Shown: positions 40,569 through 49,979 of the stretch, in pieces | How positions within the stretch are numbered: position 1 is the first letter of the stretch | Layout of the letters: the number at the start of each line of letters is the position of its first letter | Source of the DNA: Chitinophagaceae bacterium | GTDB taxonomy: Bacteria; Bacteroidota; Bacteroidia; Chitinophagales; Chitinophagaceae | Length of the DNA stretch: 64,000 nt | NCBI GenBank assembly: GCA_017853575.1 | Contig: JAFMJI010000003.1 | Location: 124,001-188,000, forward strand | Direction of reading: 5' to 3' | The notes under the pieces: generated by a model | The model's database searches: none | Seen by the model: the letters and a program-made list of their open reading frames with translations, nothing else | Told to the model about the DNA's origin: nothing | Translations under genes and position numbers: made by a program

Positions 40569-41564
40569 CTAGATAGATCCGCCTTGAATCAGCTTTGATG
40601 TAATCAACTCAGTTTTTTTACTGATCCCTTTGTCTAATACTTCAAACAAGGTTTCCATTGATTTCTCTCCAAGCATTGCACCGCTTGTTTCTATGTAAGT
40701 GATGGATGGATTGGTAAGCTTCGGAATAAATCCGTTGCTGATGGCGAGAACAGCTATTTGATCTGGCATGCTTAGATGTAGTTGATTGATTGCCATGATC
40801 ACGCCGGTGAGGATTTCATCACTCATGCAAAAGATGGTGTCTATTTTTTTGGGGGATTGCAATGCTTCTAATGCGAGTGACTTTGCTTCTTTAGTGCTGG
40901 TGGCAGTTGAGGTAGCAATTTCAATCAAGGGGGAAAGTTTTTTCAGCTCATTTACAAATCCTTGTTTTCTTTTTCTAGTGATAGACATGTTAGGATTGCC
41001 AAACAATGCCAGCACATTTTTCTTTTTATGTTGATGGATGGTCTTGGCAGCAAGTTTTCCGATATCGGTATCTGCCATCGTAACTTTTATGCATTGGTTA
41101 TCATCGGGAACTTTATCAAAGAAGATGATGGGGATTCCTGAAACCATGATTCGCTTGAAAACAGCAATATCATTTGTTTCAGAGGTGAGTGCAACAAAAA
41201 TGGCTGCGACTCTATTGAGTTTGCAGAGCTTGAGGTTGGCTTCTTCAATCTCCGGATTATTGCCTGATTGTAGGATGAGAAGCGTATATCCTCTTTTTCT
41301 CGCTTCTTGTTCTATGGAAGCAACGAACGAGTGGTAGAAAAAATTAGAGATCTCTGGTACAATGAGTCCCAGGACCTTGCTTTGTTGCGTTCTGAGGTAA
41401 ACAGCGAACGCATTGGGTTCATAATCCATTACTTCTGCCAGTTCCCTCACCTTCCTTTTGGTCTCTTTAGCAATATCAGGATGGTCTTTGAGCGCTCTTG
41501 AAACAGTTGAAATGCTGATCTGAAGCATTTCTGCAATATTTTTTAATGTCGCTTTGTTGCTCAT
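40569..41564 (-). CDS. LacI-family transcriptional regulator
   Basis: 331 residues. The helix-turn-helix is at about 4-24 (ATLKNIAEMLQISISTVSRAL), followed by the hinge helix region (EPNAFAVYLRTQQSKVLGLI) and a periplasmic-binding-protein-like effector domain (about 60-330: ISNFFYHSFVASIEQEARKRGYTLLI, ALFGNPNMSITRKRKQGF, DTIFCMSDEILTGVIMAINQ). It starts about 320 bases from the divergent susC gene, so it likely controls the SusCD/FG-GAP locus in response to a sugar or oligosaccharide. Candidate palindromes are described in the intergenic entry. Confidence 0.93.
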   Translation of the reverse strand: MSNKATLKNIAEMLQISISTVSRALKDHPDIAKETKRKVRELAEVMDYEPNAFAVYLRTQQSKVLGLIVPEISNFFYHSFVASIEQEARKRGYTLLILQSGNNPEIEEANLKLCKLNRVAAIFVALTSETNDIAVFKRIMVSGIPIIFFDKVPDDNQCIKVTMADTDIGKLAAKTIHQHKKKNVLALFGNPNMSITRKRKQGFVNELKKLSPLIEIATSTATSTKEAKSLALEALQSPKKIDTIFCMSDEILTGVIMAINQLHLSMPDQIAVLAISNGFIPKLTNPSITYIETSGAMLGEKSMETLFEVLDKGISKKTELITSKLIQGGSI

Positions 41565-41882
41565 GTCATATTAGTTTTCCACCGAAAATATTTTCGCAAA
41601 GGTTTGCAATATAGGAAAACATATTAGAATGGGAATTTTCAAATTTCCCATGCAGCGTTTACCTGTAATTCTGTTGTCTATTAGCTTGTGAACCTGGGTT
41701 AGAATTTATTTATATAATTGAAAATCAATCATATGTGTAAGTTCAATAAGATGTGTTTAATCCTGCCTGCCTGTTTATTCTTTCCAGCCTCAACAAAATT
41801 TATTTCATAAAAAGTTAATCGAAAAGCACTCAATATGTAAAATTTACATATTTTGCGGCACTTAAAATTTAAACCACTGTTT
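41565..41882. promoter_or_regulatory. 318-bp regulatory region between LacI and SusC genes
   Basis: It holds three palindromic candidates: CGAAAATATTTTCG (41583-41596, perfect), ATGGGAA/TTCCCAT (41629-41635 and 41645-41651) and AATATGTAAA/TTTACATATT (41832-41841 and 41843-41852, perfect arms around one base). The last lies about 30 bases before the susC ATG, over the expected core promoter, and could repress susC. No coding frame was seen. A perfect TAnnTTTG element was not found here. Confidence 0.55.
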
Positions 41883-44800
41883 ATGACTTTACAACGTTTA
41901 CTCAAAGTGATGCTGCTACCGGCGATAATGCTGTTTGCATTTCAGGTTGCAGTAGCACAAAACAGAACGGTTACTGGTAAAGTGACCGACGCTAAAGATG
42001 GTTCTCCTATTGCAGGAGCTTCTGTAGTCGTAAAAGGAATAAAGACTGGTACACTCACAGGTGTAGACGGTTCTTATTCTATCAGTGTTTCAGCAAATGT
42101 GAAAGCACTTGTTGTTACATCTGTTGGCTATAGCTCTTCTGAGGTTACCATCACATCTTCCAACACATTGAATGTTGCCTTGCAATCTACAGCTGATGCT
42201 TTGGCAGACGTAGTTGTGATTGGTTACGGTTCCAGAAAATCCAAGGATGTTACCGGTTCTGTTGCGAGGGTAACAGAGAAGGATTTCAACAAGGGACAGA
42301 TTGCATCTCCTGAGCAATTGCTACAAGGACGTACACCTGGTGTTTTGGTAACGCCATCTACAGGTGAACCTGGTGCTGCTGCTACAATTAACATCAGAGG
42401 TACGGGTTCCATCAGCGGTGCTCAAGAGCCTTTGTATGTAATTGATGGAGTTCCTTTGATCCAGGGTGGAACATTAGGTTCTGCGAGCGGTGTTGAAGGA
42501 AGCACAACTGCAAAAAACCCATTAATATTTTTGAACCCTAACGATATCGAGAGCATCACTGTATTGAAAGATGCATCTGCTGCTGCTATCTATGGTTCAA
42601 GAGGTGCAAACGGCGTTATCTTGATTACTACCAAAGCAGGTAGAGGCGGAAAGAAAGGAGTACTTGGTTACAGCACTTCAATCACACATGCTTCAACTGC
42701 TAAGCGATATGATTTGATGAAACCACAAGATTTCTTGGTTGCTGCAAAAGCTGCCAACATCGCAGGTGGTGCTGATCCTGTTGCTGCTGCTGAATCAGTT
42801 GCATCTATCGATGGTGGTGCAAATACTGATTGGCAGGATGAAATCTTCAGAGCGCCAATTTCTCAAAACCACAATTTGAGTTATGCATTCAACAACAAAG
42901 GAACTGCAGCTCGTTTGAGCGGTTCTTATGATGATCAGGTTGGTATCGTTAAGAACAGTGAATTGAAAAGATTGACTGCGCGTGCGAACATCAGCCAGAA
43001 ATTGTTGAAAGACAAAATCAAATTAGAAGCAAACATAACTTACTCTAATACTAAGAACCAATACGCGCCAATCTCAAACAACGCGGGTTATCAGGGAAGT
43101 TTGTTGGGTGCTGCTTTGCAGTTCAATCCAACCAATCCTGTGTACAACAAAGACGGTTCTTTCTATCAGCCTGGTGATCAGAGAAACCCAGTTCAAATGC
43201 TGGCTTATTTTGATGACCGCGATTATATCAACAGATTCTTGGCAAACCTTTCTGGTACATATCAAATCACCAAAGACCTTTCTTATAAAGTAGTATTTGG
43301 TAGCGATAATTCTCAATCACAGAGAACAGCATTTGCTGACCCTCGTTTGGGTTCTAACGCTTACGGTGGTACCATCAACGTTTTCGGAAGAGATTTCCAA
43401 AACGGTATCAACGGGAATGGTCGTGTTACAAGACAAAATTTGAAGAACGCTTCAACTTTGGTTGAACACTATTTGACTTATGATAAAACTTTTGCAGAGA
43501 AACATGCACTGAACGCAGTTGCAGGTTATTCTTACCAGAAGTTCTCTACTGAGTACGATGGTTCATTTGGTTGGGGACTTGCTACACCGGTTACAAAACC
43601 AACAGATGTTTTTACAAAAGACTACAATGGTTTCAAAAACTACGGAAGCTTTGTTCCTGGCTACAGTGCTAACTCTTTGCAATCCGTATTCGGTCGTGTA
43701 AACTATACTTTCAATGATAAATATTTCTTGACTGGTACAGTGAGAATGGATGGATCTTCTAAGTTTGGTACCAATAATAAATATGCAACTTTCCCAGCAT
43801 TGGCTTTCAAATGGAGAGTAATTGAAGAATCATGGGCTCAAAATTCTTTGGGTAAAATCTTCAGTGAATTCAACGTAAGAGCAAACTACGGTAAGTTGGG
43901 TAGCCAAGACAACCTTGGTGCTTATGCAGCGTTGAATCTTCAGCAGACTTACAACCCAGGAACTGGCGCTTCTACACGTTTCATCCAACAGGGTAACCCT
44001 GATTTGAAATGGGAAGAAGTTACAACAACAGGTGTAGGTGTTGACTTCACTTCTTTGAACAGAAGATTGTCAATCACAGCTGACTACTATGATAATAAGC
44101 GTCAGAACATGTTGTTCTTTGCTCCAACACCTGGAGGTTTCGCTCCAACCAGCTTCTGGTGGGTGAACCTTGCCGGTGAAGTAAGCAACAAAGGTTTTGA
44201 AGTAAGCGCAAACTATAAATTCGTAAATGCGAAGAAATTCAAATGGGATGCGAGCTTGAACTTGACTACTGTTAAGAACAGCATCAGTGGATTGCCTACA
44301 CCAATCAATACTGGTGAAGTAAGTGGACAAGGTTTGACGGGTGCGTTCGCTCAGATTCTTGCAAACGGATATTCAATCTTCTCATGGTCTATGCCAGTTT
44401 TCAACGGATTTGATGGAAACGGTAACGCACGCTATGCAAATGGTGCTGCAAACCAAATTGTAGGTTCTGCATTGCCTAAAGTATTTGCAGGTTTAACCAA
44501 CAACTTCAGCTTCGGTAACTGGAATGTAAGTGCATTCTTGAATACCATCCGTGGTCACTACATTTACAACAATACTGCCAACGCATTGTTCCTTAAAGGA
44601 AGTTTGCGCAACGCACGTAACGTTACAAATGCTGTTGGTAATGGCGTTGAGAATCCATTCAACCCAGGTTCAGTTTCAACCCGCTTCTTGGAGAAAGGTG
44701 ATTTCGTTCGCCTCTCTAACTTGAATGTGAACTATAATTTCAATCTCAAGTCTGGTGCAGCAGTTAAAACATTGTCTGCTTTCCTTTCAGGTCAGAACTT

Positions 44801-44942
44801 GTTCTTGATCACGAAGTACACTGGTATCGATCCTGAGGTGAACGTTGATAAATCTATCAATGGTATTCCTTCTCGCGGATTTGACTATACACAGTATCCA
44901 AGACCAAGGGTGATTACTGCTGGTGTAAACATCGGCTTCTAA
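41883..44942 (+). CDS. SusC/RagA-type TonB-dependent outer-membrane transporter
   Basis: 1019 residues. A signal peptide (MTLQRLLKVMLLPAIMLFAF, cleaved near VAVAQ) precedes a carboxypeptidase-D-like domain (about 20-100: RTVTGKVTDAKDGSPIAGAS), the TonB plug (ADVVVIGYGSRKSKDVTGSV, then ADVVV...ILITTKAGRGGKKG) and a 22-stranded barrel ending in an aromatic residue (VNIGF). It imports oligosaccharides or peptides across the outer membrane with its SusD partner, powered by TonB. The open frame extends upstream to a TTG at 41853, but the ATG at 41883 gives the signal peptide. The substrate cannot be predicted; no glycoside hydrolase is adjacent. Confidence 0.95.
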   Translation: MTLQRLLKVMLLPAIMLFAFQVAVAQNRTVTGKVTDAKDGSPIAGASVVVKGIKTGTLTGVDGSYSISVSANVKALVVTSVGYSSSEVTITSSNTLNVALQSTADALADVVVIGYGSRKSKDVTGSVARVTEKDFNKGQIASPEQLLQGRTPGVLVTPSTGEPGAAATINIRGTGSISGAQEPLYVIDGVPLIQGGTLGSASGVEGSTTAKNPLIFLNPNDIESITVLKDASAAAIYGSRGANGVILITTKAGRGGKKGVLGYSTSITHASTAKRYDLMKPQDFLVAAKAANIAGGADPVAAAESVASIDGGANTDWQDEIFRAPISQNHNLSYAFNNKGTAARLSGSYDDQVGIVKNSELKRLTARANISQKLLKDKIKLEANITYSNTKNQYAPISNNAGYQGSLLGAALQFNPTNPVYNKDGSFYQPGDQRNPVQMLAYFDDRDYINRFLANLSGTYQITKDLSYKVVFGSDNSQSQRTAFADPRLGSNAYGGTINVFGRDFQNGINGNGRVTRQNLKNASTLVEHYLTYDKTFAEKHALNAVAGYSYQKFSTEYDGSFGWGLATPVTKPTDVFTKDYNGFKNYGSFVPGYSANSLQSVFGRVNYTFNDKYFLTGTVRMDGSSKFGTNNKYATFPALAFKWRVIEESWAQNSLGKIFSEFNVRANYGKLGSQDNLGAYAALNLQQTYNPGTGASTRFIQQGNPDLKWEEVTTTGVGVDFTSLNRRLSITADYYDNKRQNMLFFAPTPGGFAPTSFWWVNLAGEVSNKGFEVSANYKFVNAKKFKWDASLNLTTVKNSISGLPTPINTGEVSGQGLTGAFAQILANGYSIFSWSMPVFNGFDGNGNARYANGAANQIVGSALPKVFAGLTNNFSFGNWNVSAFLNTIRGHYIYNNTANALFLKGSLRNARNVTNAVGNGVENPFNPGSVSTRFLEKGDFVRLSNLNVNYNFNLKSGAAVKTLSAFLSGQNLFLITKYTGIDPEVNVDKSINGIPSRGFDYTQYPRPRVITAGVNIGF

Positions 44943-44965
44943 TAACCAATCAAATAATTGAATAA

Positions 44966-46579
44966 ATGAAGCATATCATGAAAAATAAATTAATACCGGT
45001 TTTTACGATGTTAGGTATTTTGGCCGCATCGTCTTGTACAAACCTTGAACCAGATTTGTCTAAGGGTACGGTATCAATCGCCCCAAGCCAATCAGGTGGT
45101 GCACCAAAAGCTCCTTCAATTTCATCTGTGTATGAAATCTTGAACGGAATGGCTGGTAACCAAGGTAACTGGTTCGCGATGAACGAACACTCTACTGATG
45201 AAATCATGGGCCCCACACGTGGAACTGACTGGGATGACTTCGGTACCTGGCGCAGACTTCACCTGCACACTTGGGCACCTGATCACAATCAGGTAACTGA
45301 TACTTGGAACTTCCTCAACGGAGCATTGTTCCAAACAACTTTGATTGCAGAAACATCAACTGATGCACGTACCAAAGCTGAAGGTCAATTCCTTCGCGCG
45401 TACTTCCGTTGGATTACATGCGATTTGTATGGACAAGTACAAACTCGTCCAGCTACCGCAGCTGCAAACGCAATTCCTGAAGTACTTTCAAGATCTGCAG
45501 CAATTGATGCAGTGATTGCAGAACTTGAGTCTTGTTTTGCAAACCTTCCAACATACGACGGAACAAACAGAGCCGTTGCTACAAAAGAAGCTGCATACAC
45601 TTTGCTCGCAAAAGCATATTTGAACAAAGCAGTGTATAAAAATGATCCAACAAAGCCTGCTGGTCCATTCACTTTCGCTGCTGCAGATATGAACAACGTT
45701 ATCAAATATTGTAACCTTGTTGCTGCAAATCCAGTATTGAAACTCGATTCATACTATTGGGATAACTTCAAATGGGACAATGGTAAGCAATCCAGCGAAA
45801 ACATCTTCGTTCGTAAGAATGAATTCGATGCAAGAGCTGGTGGCGGTACTGGTTTGAGATGGCAGACTTCTCAAAGCTGGCACTACAACCAAACTCCTTC
45901 AAGCTGGAACGGGTTCGTGACATTGTCTGAATTCTATGACAGCTTTGAAGATGGTGACGTTAGAAAGAGCGATAACCTCGCTGGATTCACTGATAAAGTA
46001 GGTTCACCTGCTGGTTTCATAGTAGGACAAGTTTACGGTCCAGTTGATCCAAAGAATCCTAAGTCACCTGCCGGAATCGGTAACCCACTCGGTAAGATCT
46101 ACGATCGTTCTGGTAACCCATTGATCTTCACCCGCAGAGCATCTATCTTCTTCAACGGTGAAGCAAGTGGTATCCGCGTAAATAAATTCCCACTAGATCC
46201 ATCAACTATTAACGATGGTGCTTGGGGAAGTACAAACGAATTTCCATTCTTGCGTTTTGCTGACGTTCGTCTGATGAAAGCTGAAGCTATCCTCAGAGGT
46301 GGTTCAGATGCAGAAACAGCATTGAGCATCGTAAACGAAATTCGTGAAAATAGAAAGGCTTCTAAATTGGGTTCAGTGAAAGTTTCAGACATTCTTGCTG
46401 AAAGAGGTCGTGAACTTTACTTGGAAGGTCACAGAAGAACTGATATGGTTCGCTTCGGAGTATTCAACAATCCAGTTGAAGAAAGAGCAGTGGCTTCAGA
46501 TGCATACAAGTGTGTGTATCCAATCCCAACTGTATCACTCTCTTCCAATCCTAACTTGAAACAAAACTTCGGTTACTAA
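44966..46579 (+). CDS. SusD/RagB-type substrate-binding lipoprotein
   Basis: 537 residues. A lipoprotein signal (MKHIMKNKLIPVFTMLGILAASSC, lipid cysteine near 24) precedes the helical SusD fold: tetratricopeptide-like helices from about 60 on, with the C-terminal block FPFLRFADVRLMKAEAILRGG and LAERGRELYLEGHRRTDMVRFG, both typical of the family. It closes over the SusC barrel as the lid. It starts 23 bases after susC and is followed by a strong terminator, so susCD form their own transcription unit, and the FG-GAP genes downstream need separate transcription or read-through. Confidence 0.95.
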   Translation: MKHIMKNKLIPVFTMLGILAASSCTNLEPDLSKGTVSIAPSQSGGAPKAPSISSVYEILNGMAGNQGNWFAMNEHSTDEIMGPTRGTDWDDFGTWRRLHLHTWAPDHNQVTDTWNFLNGALFQTTLIAETSTDARTKAEGQFLRAYFRWITCDLYGQVQTRPATAAANAIPEVLSRSAAIDAVIAELESCFANLPTYDGTNRAVATKEAAYTLLAKAYLNKAVYKNDPTKPAGPFTFAAADMNNVIKYCNLVAANPVLKLDSYYWDNFKWDNGKQSSENIFVRKNEFDARAGGGTGLRWQTSQSWHYNQTPSSWNGFVTLSEFYDSFEDGDVRKSDNLAGFTDKVGSPAGFIVGQVYGPVDPKNPKSPAGIGNPLGKIYDRSGNPLIFTRRASIFFNGEASGIRVNKFPLDPSTINDGAWGSTNEFPFLRFADVRLMKAEAILRGGSDAETALSIVNEIRENRKASKLGSVKVSDILAERGRELYLEGHRRTDMVRFGVFNNPVEERAVASDAYKCVYPIPTVSLSSNPNLKQNFGY

Positions 46580-46600
46580 TCGAGATTTGGATAATTTTAT

Positions 46601-46630
46601 AAAAAGGCTGCCTTCATGGCAGCCTTTTTT
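46601..46630 (+). terminator. Terminator after the SusD gene
   Basis: AAAAAGGCTGCC (46601-46612) pairs with GGCAGCCTTTTT (46618-46629) around the 5-base loop TTCAT, with a T tract. Strong 12-bp stem. Confidence 0.9.
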
Positions 46631-46653
46631 GTATCATCTTTGTTGTTCTAATT

Positions 46654-49600
46654 ATGTTGATGAGGAGAATCTTTGTTGTTCTTGTTGCTTTTCTATTTGC
46701 TTGTACTTCCAAGAAAAAGGATAGCCTGTTTTCTTTGGTAGAAAACAGCAACATCAATTTTATAAATTCTCTGGAGGAATCCAAAGAATACAATGTATTC
46801 AAGTACCGTAATTTTTATAATGGAGGAGGAGTTGCAACAGGTGATATCAACAACGACGGTTTGGCGGATGTCTTTTTTACTGCCAACCAATCTGCCAATA
46901 AATTATACCTCAACAAAGGAAATCTCCAGTTTGAAGATATTTCTGAGAAAGCCGGCTTCGGAGAAAAAAAACAATGGAGTACAGGTGTTGTTTTTGTAGA
47001 TATCAACGCCGATGGTTGGTTGGATATATATGTCTGCAATGCAGGGAACATGCTGGATAAGAGTTTGCGTAAAAACCAGTTATTCATCAACAACCATGAT
47101 CTTACATTCACAGACAAAGCTGCTGAGTTTGGTTTAGACAATGACGGATACTCTACCCAGGCTTCTTTCTTTGATTTTGATTTGGATGGTGACTTGGACT
47201 GTTTTTTGGTGAACAACAGTCCTATCCCTGTCAATACACTCAACTACGCTAATATGCGTGCTGTCAGAGACCCCGACGCACCCTTTGCTGAATTTTTAAA
47301 AGGTGGGGGTGATCATCTCTATCGAAATGATAACGGCAAATTTGTCGACATCAGTAAAGAGGCTGGGATCTTTGGATCCATTATCAGCTTCGGGCTTGGC
47401 GTTACAGTAGGTGATGTGAACCTAGACGGTTATCCTGATGTATATGTTTCAAACGATTTCTTCGAAAAAGATTATCTCTATATCAATCAACGCAATGGAA
47501 CCTTCAAAGATGAGCTGGAACAACGCATGCAACATATCAGCTTTTCTTCCATGGGTGCTGATTTGCAGGATATCAACAACGATGGTAAGCCTGATATTTT
47601 CACAACCGATATGTTGCCAGGGGATGACTACAGATTAAAAACCAATACTTCATTCGAAGGATATGAAGTATTTAAGCTCAAGCAGAACCAGGGATTTTAT
47701 AATCAATTCACACAAAATGCTCTTCAGGTAAACAATGGTGAAGGGAAATTTTTGGAAACAGCATTTTACTCTGGCGTTGCTGCTAGTGATTGGAGTTGGG
47801 GTGCTTTGATGTTTGATGCTGACAATGATGGAAGGTCAGACATTTTTGTTTGCAATGGTATTTATAGAGATGTTACCGATCAGGATTTTATCGACTTTTT
47901 TGCAAATGATGTAGTGAATAAAATGGCACTCACCGGCAGAAAAGAAGAAGTTGAAAATGTAATCAAAGAAATGCCCTCTGTGCCTGTTCCGAATAAAGCT
48001 TTCAGAAATCTTGGACAATTGAGATTTTCTGATGAAAGCAATCATTGGGGATTTGATAAAGCAACATATTCAAATGGTGCTGCATATGCTGACCTCGACA
48101 ATGACGGTGATTTGGATATGATCATCAACAATGTCAATCAGCCGGCATTGATATATAAAAATAACAGTAGAGAAAAATACACTTCAAATTATATATCGCT
48201 CAATCTTTCTTATCTGAAGCCCAATGAATTTGCAATTGGCTCCAAGATTAAAGTGTATCAGGGTGCTGAAATCATAACAAGAGAGTTGATTCCAAGTAAA
48301 GGATTTCAGTCGTCTGTTGAATACAAGCAGACCATTGGCCTTGGAAACGGAAAAGTAGATTCAATTGAAATTATCTGGCCAAATCAAAGCATATCAACAC
48401 TTTTGGCTCCCAAAATCAATACCTCCATTTCTGTTTCCTACGAGAAAATTGAATCCAAATTAAAAAAATCGATTGAAGCAAAACCAAGAAATCTAATTGA
48501 AGCTATTCCTTTGATCAATAAAAAATATACAGAGGATGATTATGTGGATTTTTATACCGAGCGAAATGTGCCATTCATGCTGTCGCGACTTGGTCCCAAG
48601 GCTGCAGTAGCAGATGTCAATGGTGATGGATTGGAAGATGTATTTATTGGTACGCCGAATCAGCAACCCAGGGAGTTATACTTGCAATCAAAAAATGGAT
48701 TTCAGTTGAAGGATGTACCTGACTTCAAGAAATATATTTTCAATGATGTAAGCAGTACTTTCTTTTTTGATTGTGATGGGGATGGCGACAAAGACTTGTT
48801 TGTAGGAGGCGGAGGAAATTTTGCAGAAGCAAAATCAAGTTTTTATCAAAATCAGATTTATCTGAATGACGGCAAAGGTAACTTCAGCCTCAAGCCTGGT
48901 GCAATACCCATGACCAACACCAACTGTGGTGCTGCTGTGCCTTTCGATTATGACAGTGATGGTAAAATGGATTTGTTTATTGGAAGCAGAAGTACACCAC
49001 AGCAATATGGCGTTATGCCCAGTAGCTTTATTATGCACAATGATGGAGCAGGACAATTTTCTGATATGTCTTCTCAATTATCCAATTTGCTGGAGGGTAT
49101 TGGCATGATCACTTCTGCAACTGTTTCAGATATCAACAATGATAAAAAAAGTGAACTCATCATCGTCGGTGAATGGATGGCTCCGTTGGTACTTTCATAC
49201 AATGGCAAACAATTTGAACGATTCAATACAGGTTTGGAGACATTGACGGGCTGGTGGCAGTTGGTTCAATCTACTGATATAGATAAAGACGGTGACATGG
49301 ATTTATTGCTCGGAAATCTAGGAGAGAATTTTTATCTCAAACCCACCTCAAATTTGCCCGTAAAATTATGGGTAAAGGATTTTGATCAAAACGGAACCAT
49401 CGACAAAATCATCAGTCAAACGATTCAGAACAAAGACATGCCAGTGTTTCTGAAGAAAGAAATCACCGATCAAATTCCATCTCTCAAAAAGATGAACCTC
49501 AAGCACAAAGATTTTGCTAATAAATCGGTTCAGGATTTATTAGTCAGTCAACTTGAAAAAGTAAATGTATATCCAGTGGTTACTTCACAATCGATCATTG

Positions 49601-49962
49601 CTTACAATGATGGAAAAGGAAGCTTTACTACAAAAGCCCTGCCTGTTCAAGTACAGCTTTCTTCCATTAATGGCGTTGCTATTGAAGACTGGAACAACGA
49701 CGGCATGCTTGATATATATGCAGCAGGAAATTTCTTTGACTTACTACCTCAGTTTTGCAGGGTAGATGCAAGTTTTGGAAACTTGCTTTTGAATGCAACG
49801 CAACAGCATTTTACAGTTGGGACACCTTCTGAAATTGGTGTCAGTATCAATGGGCAGGTTAAAGATATTCAACCGATAACTTATCAGGGCGAGAAAGGAT
49901 TCCTTGTTCTTCAAAACGAACAGATTCCTGTATTTATTAAAAAGATAAAGATTAAAAAATAG
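46654..49962 (+). CDS. Giant FG-GAP/VCBS repeat and ASPIC/UnbV lipoprotein 1
   Basis: 1102 residues. A lipoprotein signal (MRRIFVVLVAFLFAC, starting at the in-frame ATG 46660; an ATG at 46654 adds two residues) exports it to the cell surface or periplasm. About 14 calcium-binding-type FG-GAP motifs of the form DxNxDGxxD are spread over the chain, for example DINNDGLADVFF, DINADGWLDIYV, DADNDGRSDIFV and DYDSDGKMDLFI. They imply two beta-propellers, with an ASPIC/UnbV domain between them near 545-600 (GFQSSVEYKQTIGLGNGKVD, SIEIIWPNQ). It belongs to the CRTAC1-like family; function unknown. A second copy of the same architecture follows 17 bases later. Confidence 0.9.
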   Translation: MLMRRIFVVLVAFLFACTSKKKDSLFSLVENSNINFINSLEESKEYNVFKYRNFYNGGGVATGDINNDGLADVFFTANQSANKLYLNKGNLQFEDISEKAGFGEKKQWSTGVVFVDINADGWLDIYVCNAGNMLDKSLRKNQLFINNHDLTFTDKAAEFGLDNDGYSTQASFFDFDLDGDLDCFLVNNSPIPVNTLNYANMRAVRDPDAPFAEFLKGGGDHLYRNDNGKFVDISKEAGIFGSIISFGLGVTVGDVNLDGYPDVYVSNDFFEKDYLYINQRNGTFKDELEQRMQHISFSSMGADLQDINNDGKPDIFTTDMLPGDDYRLKTNTSFEGYEVFKLKQNQGFYNQFTQNALQVNNGEGKFLETAFYSGVAASDWSWGALMFDADNDGRSDIFVCNGIYRDVTDQDFIDFFANDVVNKMALTGRKEEVENVIKEMPSVPVPNKAFRNLGQLRFSDESNHWGFDKATYSNGAAYADLDNDGDLDMIINNVNQPALIYKNNSREKYTSNYISLNLSYLKPNEFAIGSKIKVYQGAEIITRELIPSKGFQSSVEYKQTIGLGNGKVDSIEIIWPNQSISTLLAPKINTSISVSYEKIESKLKKSIEAKPRNLIEAIPLINKKYTEDDYVDFYTERNVPFMLSRLGPKAAVADVNGDGLEDVFIGTPNQQPRELYLQSKNGFQLKDVPDFKKYIFNDVSSTFFFDCDGDGDKDLFVGGGGNFAEAKSSFYQNQIYLNDGKGNFSLKPGAIPMTNTNCGAAVPFDYDSDGKMDLFIGSRSTPQQYGVMPSSFIMHNDGAGQFSDMSSQLSNLLEGIGMITSATVSDINNDKKSELIIVGEWMAPLVLSYNGKQFERFNTGLETLTGWWQLVQSTDIDKDGDMDLLLGNLGENFYLKPTSNLPVKLWVKDFDQNGTIDKIISQTIQNKDMPVFLKKEITDQIPSLKKMNLKHKDFANKSVQDLLVSQLEKVNVYPVVTSQSIIAYNDGKGSFTTKALPVQVQLSSINGVAIEDWNNDGMLDIYAAGNFFDLLPQFCRVDASFGNLLLNATQQHFTVGTPSEIGVSINGQVKDIQPITYQGEKGFLVLQNEQIPVFIKKIKIKK

Positions 49963-49979
49963 CGCAAGTATTTAAGTCA

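Noticed and set aside
41853-41882. SusC frame extended to a TTG at 41853
   Set aside because: The ten added residues precede a complete signal peptide that begins at the ATG 41883, and the extension would run into the palindrome over the core promoter.
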